64,000 nt of DNA from Ananas comosus (Eukaryota; Streptophyta; Magnoliopsida; Poales; Bromeliaceae). Location of the stretch: positions 2,133,501-2,197,500 of the forward strand of contig NC_033623.1 in the NCBI RefSeq assembly GCF_001540865.1, read 5' to 3'. Shown piece after piece: positions 11,489-24,081 of this stretch. Both the position numbers and the translations under genes were made by a program. Numbering within the stretch: position 1 is the stretch's first letter; each line of letters begins with the position of its first letter. The notes under the pieces were generated by a model that was given only the letters and a program-made list of their open reading frames with translations, ran no database searches and was not told the DNA's origin.

Positions 11489-13948
11489 GCGCGCAATGAC
11501 ATGAAATAGTTTCATAATAAGTTTTAATTAATAATTATTTTGTTTTAAAAAATAGTTTAATAATTAATTTAATATAAATAAAATAATTTAAATTGGTATA
11601 TGTGGGACATAAATTTTTGTAAGAACATATTAATTAGTAATCAAATTATTTTATACAAACATATGTAAAAAAAATTAGAGAAAAAATATAAAAATAATTT
11701 AAAAAATTTTAAATAAATTAAAATTCTTGTAAATTTAATAGATATATTAAATTTTTTAGTTCTTAGTTATTTAATTTTATTTACCAAAAATATTTAAAAG
11801 TTTGGTACAATTGTCTATAAAATTTAATAAATATTTCGATTTTAGCAATTAACATTAATCATAAAAAAATAAAAAATTATAAAAAAAAGTTACAAATAAA
11901 TCTGAGGGGATTTTAAAGCTTTGGGAGTCTTCACACATTTTTAAGAAATTTTTTTTTTTCTGGTGAGAATGTAAAAAGACTTTCTAAACTTTTAGTTTTT
12001 GGACTTTAAGTAATTATATCAAAAACTTCATGAATTTTATCAAATTCATTTGTAGTTTCACCATATGAAATAAGCTTATCATTTTCTAGTAATTTTAATT
12101 GGAATTCATATAAAAATTAATATAAAGATAAAAATTTCAGTGGGCCTCAATTCAAAGTAGATAGTTGAGAATATTATATATATATATATATATAGTTGAG
12201 CTAGATACTTGTAAAAGTTTCACAAGTATATTATGTGTTTTTAGCTTGGATGGAGATTGTGAGGTTGAGATGTGTGGTAGGTGGTGTAGTGGAATAGTGG
12301 TTTGATCCTTAAGGGATATTAGTAATAAAAAAGGGAGATCAATGGCTAAAAACACGACAAAGTATCACTTAGGTGATATTGTTAAAAGTTTATCTAGCCC
12401 GTACTCAGTATTATATATATATATAATATATATATAGATTATATATATATAATTATATATTATATATATTGACATTAAGGAAGATATATTATTTTCTATA
12501 CTAGGTGTATAAGTAAATCTTGTGTACTTTAATTTTGAAACCTCCAATATAAAAATTTAAAACTTTTGATAATTTTTTATACCGCTTTTTATATATAGTA
12601 TAGATCGTATTTATCAATTAGATTTTAATTTATTAATATTATTTATTTAAAAATAGGGGTCATGTATGTAATATTTATACACTGGGTGCAGGCAATATTT
12701 TATTGTTGATGAGTATAGGTTTGGAGGAGAAATTATTTCATACACCAGGTGTATACTTATATCTTATACACTGTATTGATAAATTTCTATCTTTGAAAAT
12801 CAACTTTTAATATTTTTTATATAGGATTTATGTTATGGTGTAAATTATACCTATTAAATTATATTTTTATTTTAAGATAGTAAGAATTAAAAAATATGTT
12901 TGGTGCATGTAAATTTTAATAGATCGGGTTCATGCAAAATTTTTAAAATGGAGATAGGAGAGTTAGGAAAACATGTGTCAACCTTCAATCCCTTGATATG
13001 ACCTAGCTCTTGTTTAATGTAGTGTGTATATGTATGTATGTATGTATGTATGTACTGGGGTGCTATAAGAATTACCAAGAGAGATAATGTCCTATTTGTT
13101 ACAGTAACTATTTTTTTTAACTTACTGATCATACTTAACTTAGTTGGCTAAGTCTTTGATTTTATTTCTAAAAAATTGAACAAAATAGGTAGCTTGATTC
13201 AGAGGATTAGGCACATTTTACCTAGTTTTCTTTTTGTGGAATACTGATTTGTTGTCATTTGGATGCAGTGTACGTTGCCGGTTAACGTGTAGGCATGAAG
13301 ATGAAATGAGGTGAAACCGTTTTGGCGTGAAATTGACGCGAAAACGAATGAATTGGGCCAGTGTTTCATTATGAGGGACCAAATTACAAATAGCAAACAT
13401 AGTGGGCCAAGTTGCAAAATGGCTTGTTGTTATCCCTTTCTTCTCTTTCTCTTTCTTAGATTTTTGTAAGAAAAGAAAAGCAAAAGGGAAAAGAAAGAAA
13501 AGAAAAGAAGAGAAAGAGAAGAAGAAAAAGAAGAAGAAGAGGAGGAGGTTTGATTTCTAGTTTCTTTTTTTTTCCTCTTCCTTCCTTTTACTTTCCTTTT
13601 CCCTTCTTATCTCTCTCTCCCTCTCTCCCCCTCTCCCCCTCTCCCAACTACTGCTGAGCTGCTGCTGCTGCTGCTGTTACTCCACCAGCAGCAGCCTGCT
13701 GCTGCGAGCCAAAGAAAGTTCACTTTTTTTTTATTTTTTTATACACTTGTCATCATCGCCTCAACAAAAAAATAAAAAAATTAGATGAAGAAGTAAAGAA
13801 ATCCAGAATGTAACCAAAAAAAAAAAAAAAGAGGAACACTTAGATAGAACAAAACCCCCAATACAGCAGTGTTAGATGGGTTTGTATGAAAAGGCCGTCC
13901 AATCTATGGAAGATGGTTGCCTTTGAATAGAACACCCAAGCAACCTTC
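11489..13948. other. AT-rich DNA with purine/pyrimidine tracts, no gene seen
   Basis: This is AT-rich filler with TA and TATG microsatellites (12176-12193, 12414-12450, 13029-13051). At 13431-13455 a pyrimidine tract is followed by about 80 nt of nearly pure purine (13469-13548). A second pyrimidine tract and a CTG/CAG inverted pair (about 13563-13702) come next. It resembles a 5' UTR in composition, but no following exon is recognisable. Confidence 0.45.
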
Positions 13949-14759
13949 TATTGGATTTTATTGGATTTTGTGATTTAAAACTTATTAAAACCTCTTGAGA
14001 GCCCAATAATTGTTAATGGGCCGTTTGGGAGCCCAACTAAAATTTTATGTGAGATGTTTAGTTCCACATTAGAAACCAAAAGGGTGTTTGTGATTTTTAT
14101 ATATTCCTTTGTTCTCAAGCTAGTTGTTTGGAAGAAAATGAGAGTAATGCTCTCGTTTAAATACACACACGCACGGCACGAGCACGAGCCGGGCGGCACG
14201 TGGTTCATACACCCGGTTTATTTTATTTTATTTTTTCGATTTTATTTTTATTTTAATCCTTATCTTTATTTTTATCCTTATCCTAATCTTTATCCGTATA
14301 ATCTTAGGCTTATCTTGTTCTACACGGATTTGACGCGTTGAAACAAGATTCTCGCCTAGGTTATAAATATGGGGCAAGGTTGCACGAGTTAATTAATAAC
14401 CCGAGCATACTTAAAGCCTCTTGTCTTTTTCTGCTTTCTGGATTTTCGCCGAGTTTTCTTTTGCTGGATCTAAAGCTGGTTGGGTTCATCTTGCGCCACC
14501 TTGAAAGCGTGCCGACGGGGTAGAACGTGATCGTTGTATCGCTAGGAGTAATTGCCGGGAAGCCTCGCACGTAGAGGGGCAATTTCGCTTCTAGGACAGT
14601 ACTCTGCACGCCTTGATCCACATGCCTTATCTAAAGCTTTTGTTTATAGTATTTGTTATTTAATTTCTTTCGTGGAATATTTTCGAAACTTGTAATTTAA
14701 ATTTTCGAATTGGTTTTTAAAGAATATTGTAATAAAAGATCAGAAAAAATTTTCCAACA
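13949..14759 (+). mobile_element. Solo LTR, first copy of a family shared with 47.3 kb
   Basis: The 811-bp segment ends in CCAACA and begins TATTGG, probably a decayed TGTTGG. The flanks ccttc (13944-13948) and ccttt (14760-14764) form a 5-bp target duplication with one change. Its interior matches the reverse complement of 47252-48126 at several blocks (agcacgagccgggcggc, gcgccaccttgaaagcgtgc, gttgtatcgctaggagt). No gag-pol lies next to it, so it is a solo LTR. Confidence 0.75.
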
Positions 14760-14764
14760 CCTTT

Positions 14765-15984
14765 CCAATATAATATTCTTTTTTATAGGAAACAACAGTT
14801 AGTGTAGAGGTGGACCAACCTTCTTGACACTGAATCTCCCTTAAAGAGGGGTCATGCTCAGAGGCAAAAGATAGAAAAGGGACAAACTTATAAAAAACAA
14901 AATTTCGTAAACAAAAACCAAAGTGATTTAAAAAAAGGGAGCCACGAATCAAGGGTAGAAAATAGCCTGGCCCCAAAAAATGACCAAATAATGTAAAACA
15001 TCAGTTTAGTATAGTAAAGAGCAGTACAAAGTAAAGCAAACAACAAACTATAAATAGTGGAGAGGGGGAGGGGTGGGGTAAGCAATACACTGCCTGCGAA
15101 GAAGGCAACAAATATAATAAGTCAGTATAGAAACAAACAGAGGTTCTAAGTCAATATAGAAACAGACAGGTTTCTGTAGCCAATAAGAATAGCTCAACTT
15201 ACACTACAGAGAGAGAGAGAGGTTACTACTTTTTTTTTGGGTATACATGCTATTTATATAGGCTTAGAAGCACACAAAATAAGCCCTTATTGTCCAGTAG
15301 GTTTTAGTGATCAGTTTTTAAAGTATAAGCCCTTTGTCCAACAAGCTATAGTGAACAGAATGATGATAAGATCTACTGTGATATCAAGATCTCAGGATAT
15401 CTTTACATTTTTTAAAAGGTCCCACAATATCTCAACATGTTTTTATTTTTTGAACAGAGCTTCTGCTAATAGAGGTCAAACAATAGCCTAGGGGTTGAGC
15501 GAAATAGATCTAGGGTTAGGGGTAATGCACAGTGCAACACACCATCGCAGCCGTAGCGGGCTTAATGGACGGCACATAATCGGCAAAGGCAAGCACACAG
15601 TAGTAAATACAAAGGCGAGAGAGAACATTACCTGTAAAGCTCAGAGGTATAGGGGTAGGGGTCACTTGTAGACTCCACAATAGGCATAGCTGTAGATCCC
15701 ATGCCAGCAAGGGTTTCTGCTCAGAGAGGATTCACACTGTTCTCCCCAAGATCGAAGAGAGAAAAACCCAAAGATGGTAGAGAGAGAAAGCGGCAGGGAC
15801 ACCGCGATAGAGAAAGAGGGGGAGAGAGAGGGAGGCGATCAATTCAGGAGAGAGAGGGAGGTAGAGAGACGGTGCGAGAGAAAGAGAGGGAGAGAGAGAG
15901 AAGAGAAGGTTCGGTCCAGGAAAAAGGGTTTGGGCAGAGAGGGTGGAGCGTTCGGTTTAGGAGGGTAGAAAGAATAGTAAAGAG

Positions 15985-16027
<43 letters not shown>

Positions 16028-16340
16028 GGGAGAGAGAGGGGCGGACGGTTCAGGGAGAAGGGTTTGGGGATAGAGAGTGGGAACACCCCTAAACGCCATG
16101 TGTAATAGGGCACTCTCGTGACGCCACGTGTACTGATTGTTCTCTCAAATTATATAGTGTAGGATAGTGCACGATGTATATAAACCAACCCTTCAAATAG
16201 ATATATACCCTGAAGATTAATTAATACAGCGCACTAATCTAAATCATTGAGTCTAATCCAACGATTGATAATAAAAGTATCTATCATATCTTATACCTAA
16301 ACTATCCTTCTGCCAATTTAAAATCTTCTCTCCCATTCTC
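14765..16340. other. GA-rich intergenic DNA with a possible orphan exon
   Basis: On the minus strand, 15702-15632 reads ATGGGATCTACAGC onward as an open frame of 23 codons ending at a fair donor (TACAG|GTAATG). No partner exon was found and no family is recognised. From 15770 to 16080 the plus strand is strongly GA-rich with a (GA)n core at 15988-16021. Long frames there are low-complexity artefacts. Confidence 0.3.
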
Positions 16341-16344
16341 TTTG

Positions 16345-17215
16345 TTCCTAAACTAAACAGTCCCTTTATTTTAGGACCCTATATATTTTCATTTTTAAGT
16401 TACTCAAGTTTTGGGCCATGAAAAAGCTTTTTTTTTTTTTTCCTGGGATTCAGATTACTTCATGTTAGGTTTCCTTTCCATTTAACTTGATCCAACTGTG
16501 GTCTAACTTGCCCCAATTTTAAGTTCATGTTGGCTTTTGCCACCTCTACTACATGAATACATGATATAAAAGAGGCCTCAATGTTCCACTACAAACTATT
16601 TATTTAAAAGATATAAAAAAAATAACAATACCAAAACAAGGCCTTAGTAATAGTGAAAATGAATTGCAATTGAAAAAAATAATGTCTAAGGATTATTTGA
16701 AAACTACTCATCACAACATTTGTATTATCTGAATTCCATGCACAAAAATCACATTATTTTTCCCACCTTTTCATTTCCTTTGCATTTCTTCCTCTACTTA
16801 ATACTCGCTTGCCATTCTAGAGGTTTCATATCCATTGTGTTTCTACATATTTTTTTTTCTCCATTATATTAATTATATTTTATTATTATTATTTTTGAAA
16901 AACAACCACCATAATTAATGATACACACTTCTGGAGAAGAATGAATCTATAAAAGGCCTAATGATGAGAAATAGAAGCCTAATTTAGCAGTAAACCAACT
17001 ATATATGTATATATATATGCATCCAAGATGTTTTTTCTTTTTATGGAAACTAGCTAGGAAGGCATTTTTTATCTAATTTTCTCTGCTATGTTATCTTAAA
17101 AAATGGAAGGCATGTTTTATCTATTTTTCTTTACTATTTTATCTTAAAAATTGAGATGTTAGAGGATTCTGAAAAATTTAATTCATTTAAACATAACATA
17201 AATTTTATAGTGAAT
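16345..17215. repeat. Dispersed direct repeat, copy B
   Basis: Second copy of the repeat at 8812-9590, in the same orientation. It keeps the TATA-like catgatataaaagagg block and the closing gatgttagaggattctga. Confidence 0.65.
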
Positions 17216-17301
17216 TGTATAGTATAACATCAGAAACTAATTGATATAACTTTTTCTCAAATTTCCCTAGATTTTTAGATAACCACATTTTTGTATTAAT
17301 A

Positions 17302-17340
17302 CTAGTTTAGGGACCCGCGTTTCACAGCTGATAGAAACTA
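17302..17340 (-). mobile_element. Helitron-like 3' end
   Basis: On the minus strand this reads CGCGGGTCCCTAAACTAG followed by T, matching the termini of the Helitrons ending at 24082 and 27243, although the hairpin is decayed. A 5' TC end was not located. Confidence 0.4.
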
Positions 17341-18452
17341 TAGAATTTATAAATGCACAAATTAAAAAAAACATAATACTTTGTATCCAAACATAAAACT
17401 ACAATATCAAAGATATAAACTCAAAATATATATATATAATTTGTTGAGTACATCGACGAAAGCTTCGACGACGTCGGGACCAAATGCGACGACGTCGGGG
17501 GCGGCAAAGTAGACACTCTTCTAAAATTGGATAATAAAATTAAAATTTAAAAAATTAGATAGTTCTTTTAAAATAATCTAAAATTTTAAATAAAAGTTTT
17601 TTGCATATAATATTTGAATTTTTAAAAATTAAAGAACTTCGTCCAATTTTTCTATTTCACTTCAAAAACTTTGGAATTAGCACTCTTCCGGCCTTCTTCT
17701 TCAGTTTTTTTTTACATGGTTATTGATTTAGAGATAATGCTAATGAGATTAAGATTAAATTATTTAATCTTATCTATTATTAGATTTGATTATTTAAATT
17801 ATAATTAAGATGAAGTATAATTAGTTATAAATAGATAAATAGATAGGTCGGAATTATTTTGTTAATGAAGCCGGGAGTCGTTGTACGGATCACGCATGCA
17901 TGAGAATTGTAGTGTATTAATTTGTTTCTTTAAATAAAGTTGATTTTAGGTTGCTTCTCTTCTTCCTGATCTCTTCACCATAATAAATATATAGAACGTA
18001 TTTGTTGTATTATTGTAACAATTCGTACTACATTACTTCTAAATACTCTTTCTCTCTCCTTGTTTTCTTTTTTGAGGCACATAACTCTCTCTTTTAATTT
18101 GACTCTTTTAGCTTGGGAGTAGTGAAAACCAAGGTAACGGCAGCGACGGTGGCGGCTAGGGACGGGCTAGGACGGGCCGCGGTGGGTCAAGTTCGCCCGC
18201 GACGGTGCTAGCGAAGTCGTGGTCGGCGGCGGCGGTCCTCGTGGCTCCTTCGGCGTCTACTTTTCTCCAGCACCCTCAGAAATATTGATGCTCTTCCAGC
18301 ACCCTCAGAAATATTGATGGCTTAGGAATATTGATGGGTTAGGAGTAGGATGAGTTTTTAGGAGAATAGATAATAGTTGAGTTTTTAAAAGAAGGTAAGT
18401 AATAATTAAATTTTTAGAAGAGAGTGTGATAGATAATAATTGGATTTTGGGT
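17341..18452. other. AT-rich DNA with a GC-rich patch, no gene seen
   Basis: The DNA is mostly AT-rich. A GC-rich patch (about 18128-18270, with ggcggcggcggtcctcg) could be a captured gene fragment. It runs into a short tandem duplication (ccagcaccctcagaaatatt twice, 18267-18318). No product is recognised. Confidence 0.35.
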
Positions 18453-19283
18453 TTAGGCTGCTTTTGGTACTGGGGATATCTCGGATATCCCCGAATTGTA
18501 ACCAAACGGTAGAAGAATAGGAGGGAACGGATTGTTCTGGTCAAAACAGGTTGTTCAAGGAATAGGAGGGAACGAATTGTTCTGGTCAAAACAGGTTGTT
18601 CTAGATTGTTCTTGAATAATCTGTTAAAAATTATTTCTAGAGCAACTGAGAATAACTTTGTTCTTCTCTTTATTTTATTAGATAAATTGATATATAAATA
18701 AATATACTAATATAAATATTATTTTTATGATAATATATTTAGACATTAAATTTTATTATATAATATAAATTAATTAAATTTAATATATTATTTATTTTAT
18801 TAAGTTTTATTATTTATATATTAATATTTAATTATTTTATTTTATATTAAGTATTATATATATAAATTTATTTTTTCATGTATTATATATATATTTTAAT
18901 TTGTATTGAAATTTATACTATTATTAATTAAAATTATAAGGATATCGTTACATATATTATGAATAAATTATATAAAATAAATTATTATTATATATAGTAA
19001 AATAAATATACTATTTTAAATTAAATTGTTACATAAAATATTATATTATAAATTACTATAAGAAATAATTTTATATAAAATATACTAATATAAATTAATT
19101 ATTTTATTTTTAAAAATATATTTAGATATTGTTCTACACTTTTTATCCAAACACTATTAAGAATATTCTCTAGAATATTCCCGAATGCATCCAAATATAA
19201 ATTTACAATTGTTCTATCTTGTACTAGAATATCCATTGTTCTCGGGAGCAACAAAAGTTGTTCTCCAACCAAACGCAGCCTAA
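18453..19283. mobile_element. MITE with GTTTGGTT-type ends
   Basis: Left end taggctgcttttggt; the right end, inverted, reads taggctgcgtttggttgg. This is the common hAT/Harbinger-type MITE end in plants. Inside, a 45-bp unit (gaataggagggaacg...) is duplicated (starts 18515 and 18560). The remainder is AT-rich. The target duplication is unclear, so the superfamily is left open. Confidence 0.5.
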
Positions 19284-19640
19284 GACTATGTTTGGTTGGA
19301 GGGATATCCCATAACACGGCGGGATATCCCTCAATTAATACCCAAACGAAAAAAGGGGAAGGGGGATTCTTTATTCTAGACTTAATGGGTTACTCCATGA
19401 ACAACTCGTTAAGCCTATTTCTCTTCAGTTGGGAGAATTGGGTGGAACAACTTGGGTCCCCTCTGAAGCTTTCCATTTTGCCCTTTAAACCCTTTGCCTC
19501 AAACGAACCAAAAAAAATTTGTAAATTAATATTTAATTTAATAAAATAAAAGAAATAAATTGAATGATTAATTTAATAACTGTTACTCCATTTTAAATAT
19601 TTATATTTTTAAATTAATTTTGAATAAATTTAAATAAATG

Positions 19641-21529
19641 TGTGGTATTCTTGGAGTTCAGCAGTAGAGGCTTGTCGACAGCTCTGAAGAGTGTCGGGAC
19701 AAGTCCAAGTCGCGTTGGGGCAAAATGGTCGCCAAACGGACTCAGTGGGGATGCGGGAGTAAGAATTAGCATTAGAATCTACAAAATGCAGATTTTCTGC
19801 TTGCTGTACCGGTACAACCATCAAGGCGTACCGGTACATCTTGCTGTACCGGTACAACATCAGAGGTGTACCGGTACATTGCGCATGTCTCCGCACAGAT
19901 TGTTCTCGGGTTGCCATTTGTACCGGTACAACTGCCCGTGTACCGGTACACCCGGGTAGGTAAGGGACTTTTTGGTAATTTTCTTGCCTTGATCGTATCA
20001 CCATCCCTTCTCCCCCCTATATAGGATAGAGAGAACAGAGAGGAGATGTTTATTGTGCTCTTTCTCTCTCTTCTTCTTGTGCTCGACCGTACGTGGTGGA
20101 TGAGCTCGGTTGGAGTTCGAGTGTTGCCGACGCCGCGCCACAGTGCCGTTCGAGCGTGCGTTCGTCATCGTAGCATCGCGAGGAGGTCGGGCGAGGGTGC
20201 GATTCCGCCGTTCTCGACGTCGCGCCGGTTTGGGATTAGCTATTGAGGTGGGTTAATCGTCGGTTTAGCTTCTAAGTATATAAATTGTCGACATGTGTTG
20301 TTGTGTTGATTCATTAATAGAGATTGCTCGGTTCATGAATTTGGCATATTACATATAGAATCTGAATTGGAGCTTAATACTGTGACTATCTACTTGCACA
20401 TGTTGGACTTAGATTTGACTTAGGAGAAAACTGCGATTATAACCTATTATATGCTTAAACTATCTGATTTAGCTCTAGAAGCCGTTGTTATTTTTGTATC
20501 GCCGCAGTATTGGCGTGGTGGATACCCCAGGTAGTTTAGATTTCAGTTACGTTCGTGCTGGGATGCCGAGTATATTTTTACAGTAACTTTCAGACTGTTC
20601 CGGACTGTTGGGGGCCGTCGGGGTTGACGGTGAACCCATATCGCCGTTTTGGCATCGGATTGTGCTGAGGGCACGTGACCTGTTGGTTGTTAGACCAGTT
20701 AGATTTGGTTACTTGATTTGGACTTGTGAGAGCCAGATTGAGCTCGACAAAGATACGCTGCATACTCGGTTGGGTAGCTCCCACGAATGCCACTTCGGAG
20801 ACGGGCGTTGTGCTTTCGCGTTAGTGTCGTTCGTACAGGTTGGACTTGCTCTCCACGGACCGCTTAGTGTGAAGGTAGCTGTATAGTCGCAAACGGGCGA
20901 GACGGGTGTGTTCACAGTCCCAAGGACGAGTAGGCTTATAGTTCCAGTTGGATTGGGTCAGGATTGCCATTTCTTACAGTTGGTTAGTGTAGAGCATGAT
21001 AGTGTAGTGTCTTGTAGCTGTAGATTTTCTTCCAGCATTTTTCTACTATCTTTACTCCCTTATGTAGGCTTGGTGGGTGGACCGACGATGTTGAGGGCGA
21101 TACCCACTGAGGACTACTTGTGTTTACAGTAGTTCTCACGCCCAGTTGTTACTTTTTTTTTGCAGAGCCATCGGTTCCGGCTGCTGCATCTTCTGAGGCA
21201 GATCATGGTAAGGACGTTGCGAGCTAGAGCCCTACCCGACGAGTCACCGAGCTAGAGGATTACCAGCTGCAGGTAGTGCTAGTTCTTTTGAGTTTCTTAT
21301 ACATACTAGTTGTATCTCGCTGGGCGAGTTTTTTGAATACCTGGATGTATGTAGTTTTGTATATGGAACTTGTTCCTGTTTATACCTATTTTATTCCAGC
21401 AGCTCTATACTACTGGTTGTAGTACTGTATATGTTACAGGTACAGCTACGCTTCGTATACAAGGGAAATTCCTTTGTGTACGGCGGATTTTTCGACGTGC
21501 CCGGAAAACGTGTAATTCGGGGCGTGACA
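19641..21529 (+). mobile_element. Solo LTR, Ty3/gypsy-like, perfect 5-bp target duplication
   Basis: The 1889-bp segment starts TGTGGTATTC and ends GGGGCGTGACA. Perfect aaatg duplications flank it (19636-19640 and 21530-21534). The GGGGCGTGACA end and the length fit plant chromovirus (Tekay/Del-type) LTRs; that assignment is from memory. A TATA box (ctatatagg, 20018-20026) probably marks the start of R. The upstream part contains six copies of the palindrome GTACCGGTAC. No internal retrotransposon genes are present. Confidence 0.85.
19806..19949. repeat. Six palindromes GTACCGGTAC in the LTR
   Basis: Exact 10-bp palindromes start at 19806, 19828, 19846, 19868, 19920 and 19940. Most are extended to TGTACCGGTACA. 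They lie about 70-210 bp upstream of the LTR TATA box. GTAC is the core of SBP-domain and copper-response sites, so an enhancer role is possible but unproven. Confidence 0.8.
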
Positions 21530-21857
21530 AAATGTTTAAATTGAATACTACTAAATTAATATTTTCAAAATAATGTACAAATATACTTAATTTGTAATTA
21601 ATTTATTCTAATACTTAATTTATTAAATCATATTTAATTATTATATTCAAGGACAAATTTATCATTCTATTTACTTTTTATATTTTCAACATCTTATTCC
21701 AAAATAAACATTCAATCACTATCAAGAATATTCTCTATAAATAAACCAACAACAATCAAACGTAATTTACAACTTGTTCTAGTTTATACTCGAATATCTC
21801 TTGTTCTCAAAAACAACAAAAGATATTCTTCAAAATTTAGTTCTCAAACCAAACTAA

Positions 21858-23079
21858 TATTTCTACAAATCTTGAAAAGACAAAAATGAGAGAAAAGAAG
21901 AAAAGAGAGCATATGGGAGGAATGGAGAAAGTGCCATGTATATCTTTAGAACCGTCAATTAATAGATTTGTATGAATTAACCTAAATTCTAATTAATAAT
22001 TTAGATAAATCTATTTCAATTCTTAGTCCTGATCCAATAAGAATCAAAATATTAAAATAATTTAAAAAATATAATATTGTACATAAAAGGCCCTTTTATA
22101 GTAAGGTAGCTTTCTATTGAAATTCTAGTAAAGACCTTATATAGGCAAAAGTTCTCTAACACACAATCAGAATATAAATTGAATTAATATATTAGACGAC
22201 AGCCATAAGAGTATGCTCATAAATAACGGACATGAAACATCTTTTGCGTTGAAAGTGGAATTCTAAAATAATAGTTTTTTCTATTATTAAATTATGAATG
22301 ATTTTACATAAATATATATTATTTATTTTTTTTAATGAATCTTTTGGCATCACAATATTAAAAGAATTCTTAACTTAGTCGACTATCTGATTGTTTACAA
22401 AGTAGATCTACAGTTATAGCATAGTGCTACTTTCAAATGAATCAATTTGCCATATTTTATTAAAAAATTTGAAAAATTAAGGAGATTGTGTTTTAGCCTA
22501 ATTATCAGCTTTTTTACATGTTGCTTATTATATATAAAAAAATTAAATCTTTTACAAATTCTTTAGATAAGATGATGTCTTAACTTTTAATAATGGATTC
22601 ATACATATCCAAATTCTATAGATCACAGAATACAAATTTTTCATATTATTATCATGTTTGCTTAAAAGAGCTTTTCCAATTCATTTTTAGTAACTTGTAG
22701 CCTTTTTTTTTTCGTAAGTAGCTTACTTTCTTTTAAATATTTTTGCTGGTCTAAATTGATGTAAGTATATCACAAAGGATTGCTGTATTTAGAACAAATA
22801 TCAACTTTCAACTTCAACAAGTTTTTGTTTTATTTTGTTTTATTTTTTTTTCCATCCCCTGATTGTTGCATTTATTGGTATTTTAAAGTTGGTATGTCAC
22901 CTCTAAATTGGGTGATTTGAACTTGAAAAATTTTCTATCATTAAATGAACGATATTTGTAATTAAATCTAATATTGAGTAAATTTTTATGAGCACTTTGT
23001 ATGCGCAACTTCTAAAAACGCCTTACTTAGAAGCAAAACAATAACTCAAATCTGGATAAACATTGAAAAACTTTAACCA
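21858..23079. other. AT-rich intergenic DNA, nothing recognised
   Basis: No significant open frames, no clear transposon ends and no RNA gene were seen in this stretch. Confidence 0.5.
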
Positions 23080-23096
23080 GGAATAATGCGAGTAAC

Positions 23097-23294
23097 TCCT
23101 GCTTGCTGCCCGTAAGTTGAAATCCGTGACGGAACTCTGGAAACTTCTCCGGCCTGTAAATTAGACCTACCTCTCCTAGTTTCTCTCTCTCTCTCTCTCT
23201 ATGAGGCCTTACTGTCTCACCCATGTAGCCTAATTCACCATCTCTATGAATAAAGCGGGTAGAGAGCTACCTTTCTCTCTAAAAAAAAAAAAAG
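23097..23294 (+). mobile_element. SINE-like retroposon with 17-bp target duplication
   Basis: The flanks ggaataatgcgagtaac occur at 23080-23096 and 23295-23311. The insert ends in a run of about 13 A. Its 3' part (aataaagcgggtagagagct, then ctttctctct-A) resembles the 3' ends of the retroposons at 70-220 and 61798-61936. The 5' body differs from the 70-220 copy, so it may be a different subfamily sharing a tail. Confidence 0.7.
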
Positions 23295-23311
23295 GGAATA
23301 ATGCGAGTAAC

Positions 23312-24081
23312 ATTTTCTATTAATTAGTTTCTAAATAATTATAAGACGTTGGTAACTAATAACTAATTAAATTAATTAATAACACCATGTGACTTATTAA
23401 ATTAATATATAATTAATTAAATAATCGAACAATTAATTTATTATTATCTATAATCAATTAGCTAATTAAATTATAAACTAATTTAATATGTTTTTTCAAA
23501 TAATAACTAATATTTATATTAATTAAGTAATTAATATTTTAACTTATCTAAATAATTTATTAACTAAGTTTTGACTTTCAAATAACTAATTAATTAGTTA
23601 ACATATTTAATTTATTTTTTATAACTAATTAACTAATTAATAATTACATGCTTCTCCATCATCTTATAGAATATTCCTTGTTAATTAATTAATTAACTTG
23701 TTAAATATTACTCTAGTAATGATTTTATGCTTATTATTAAAATAAAATATTATTATTTAAAAATTATAATTAATCTTATTCTTATAATTCCAATCTAGCC
23801 ATTGTAACGCAATATTTCTGTTCCCTCTGAGTAACCCAATTCTCATCTAAATACAAAATTATTCTAAACTCTGCTAATTTCACATGTAATACTCATCCCA
23901 CGAATACACAAAAATAGTTTAATTCTGAATCATGTGGACTCGGCCTGATGGATTATGTATGGGCCGGACTTTGGGTATTGAAATTATAACTTTGGATCTG
24001 AAATGGATTTAAAAATTTAGGCTCGAAAAAATTTTAGACCTATTTAGACTTATTTAGAAGATATTTAGTCATATATATATA
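23312..24081. other. TTAATTAA-rich AT DNA, no gene seen
   Basis: About 23330-23700 is made largely of overlapping taattaatta and aactaatta words. No function is visible. Confidence 0.45.

Larger units (their letters stand above)
19286..21857. mobile_element. Second MITE of the same type, split by a solo LTR
   Basis: The left part (19286-19640) starts tatgtttggttggaggg. The right part (21530-21857) has agaatattctct, cttgttct and gaatatctcttgttctc in the same order as the right end of 18453-19283, and ends ctcaaaccaaact. The LTR at 19641-21529 lies between the two parts, so the MITE is older. Confidence 0.5.

Noticed and set aside
15701..16105. Frames of 80-134 codons on both strands in GA-rich DNA
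   Set aside because: Arg/Glu/Gly or Ser/Leu repeats from a (GA)n-type tract; no domain, no splice context.
19630..20886. Several frames of 65-124 codons
   Set aside because: Inside or overlapping the Ty3/gypsy-like solo LTR; no retroviral or plant domain.
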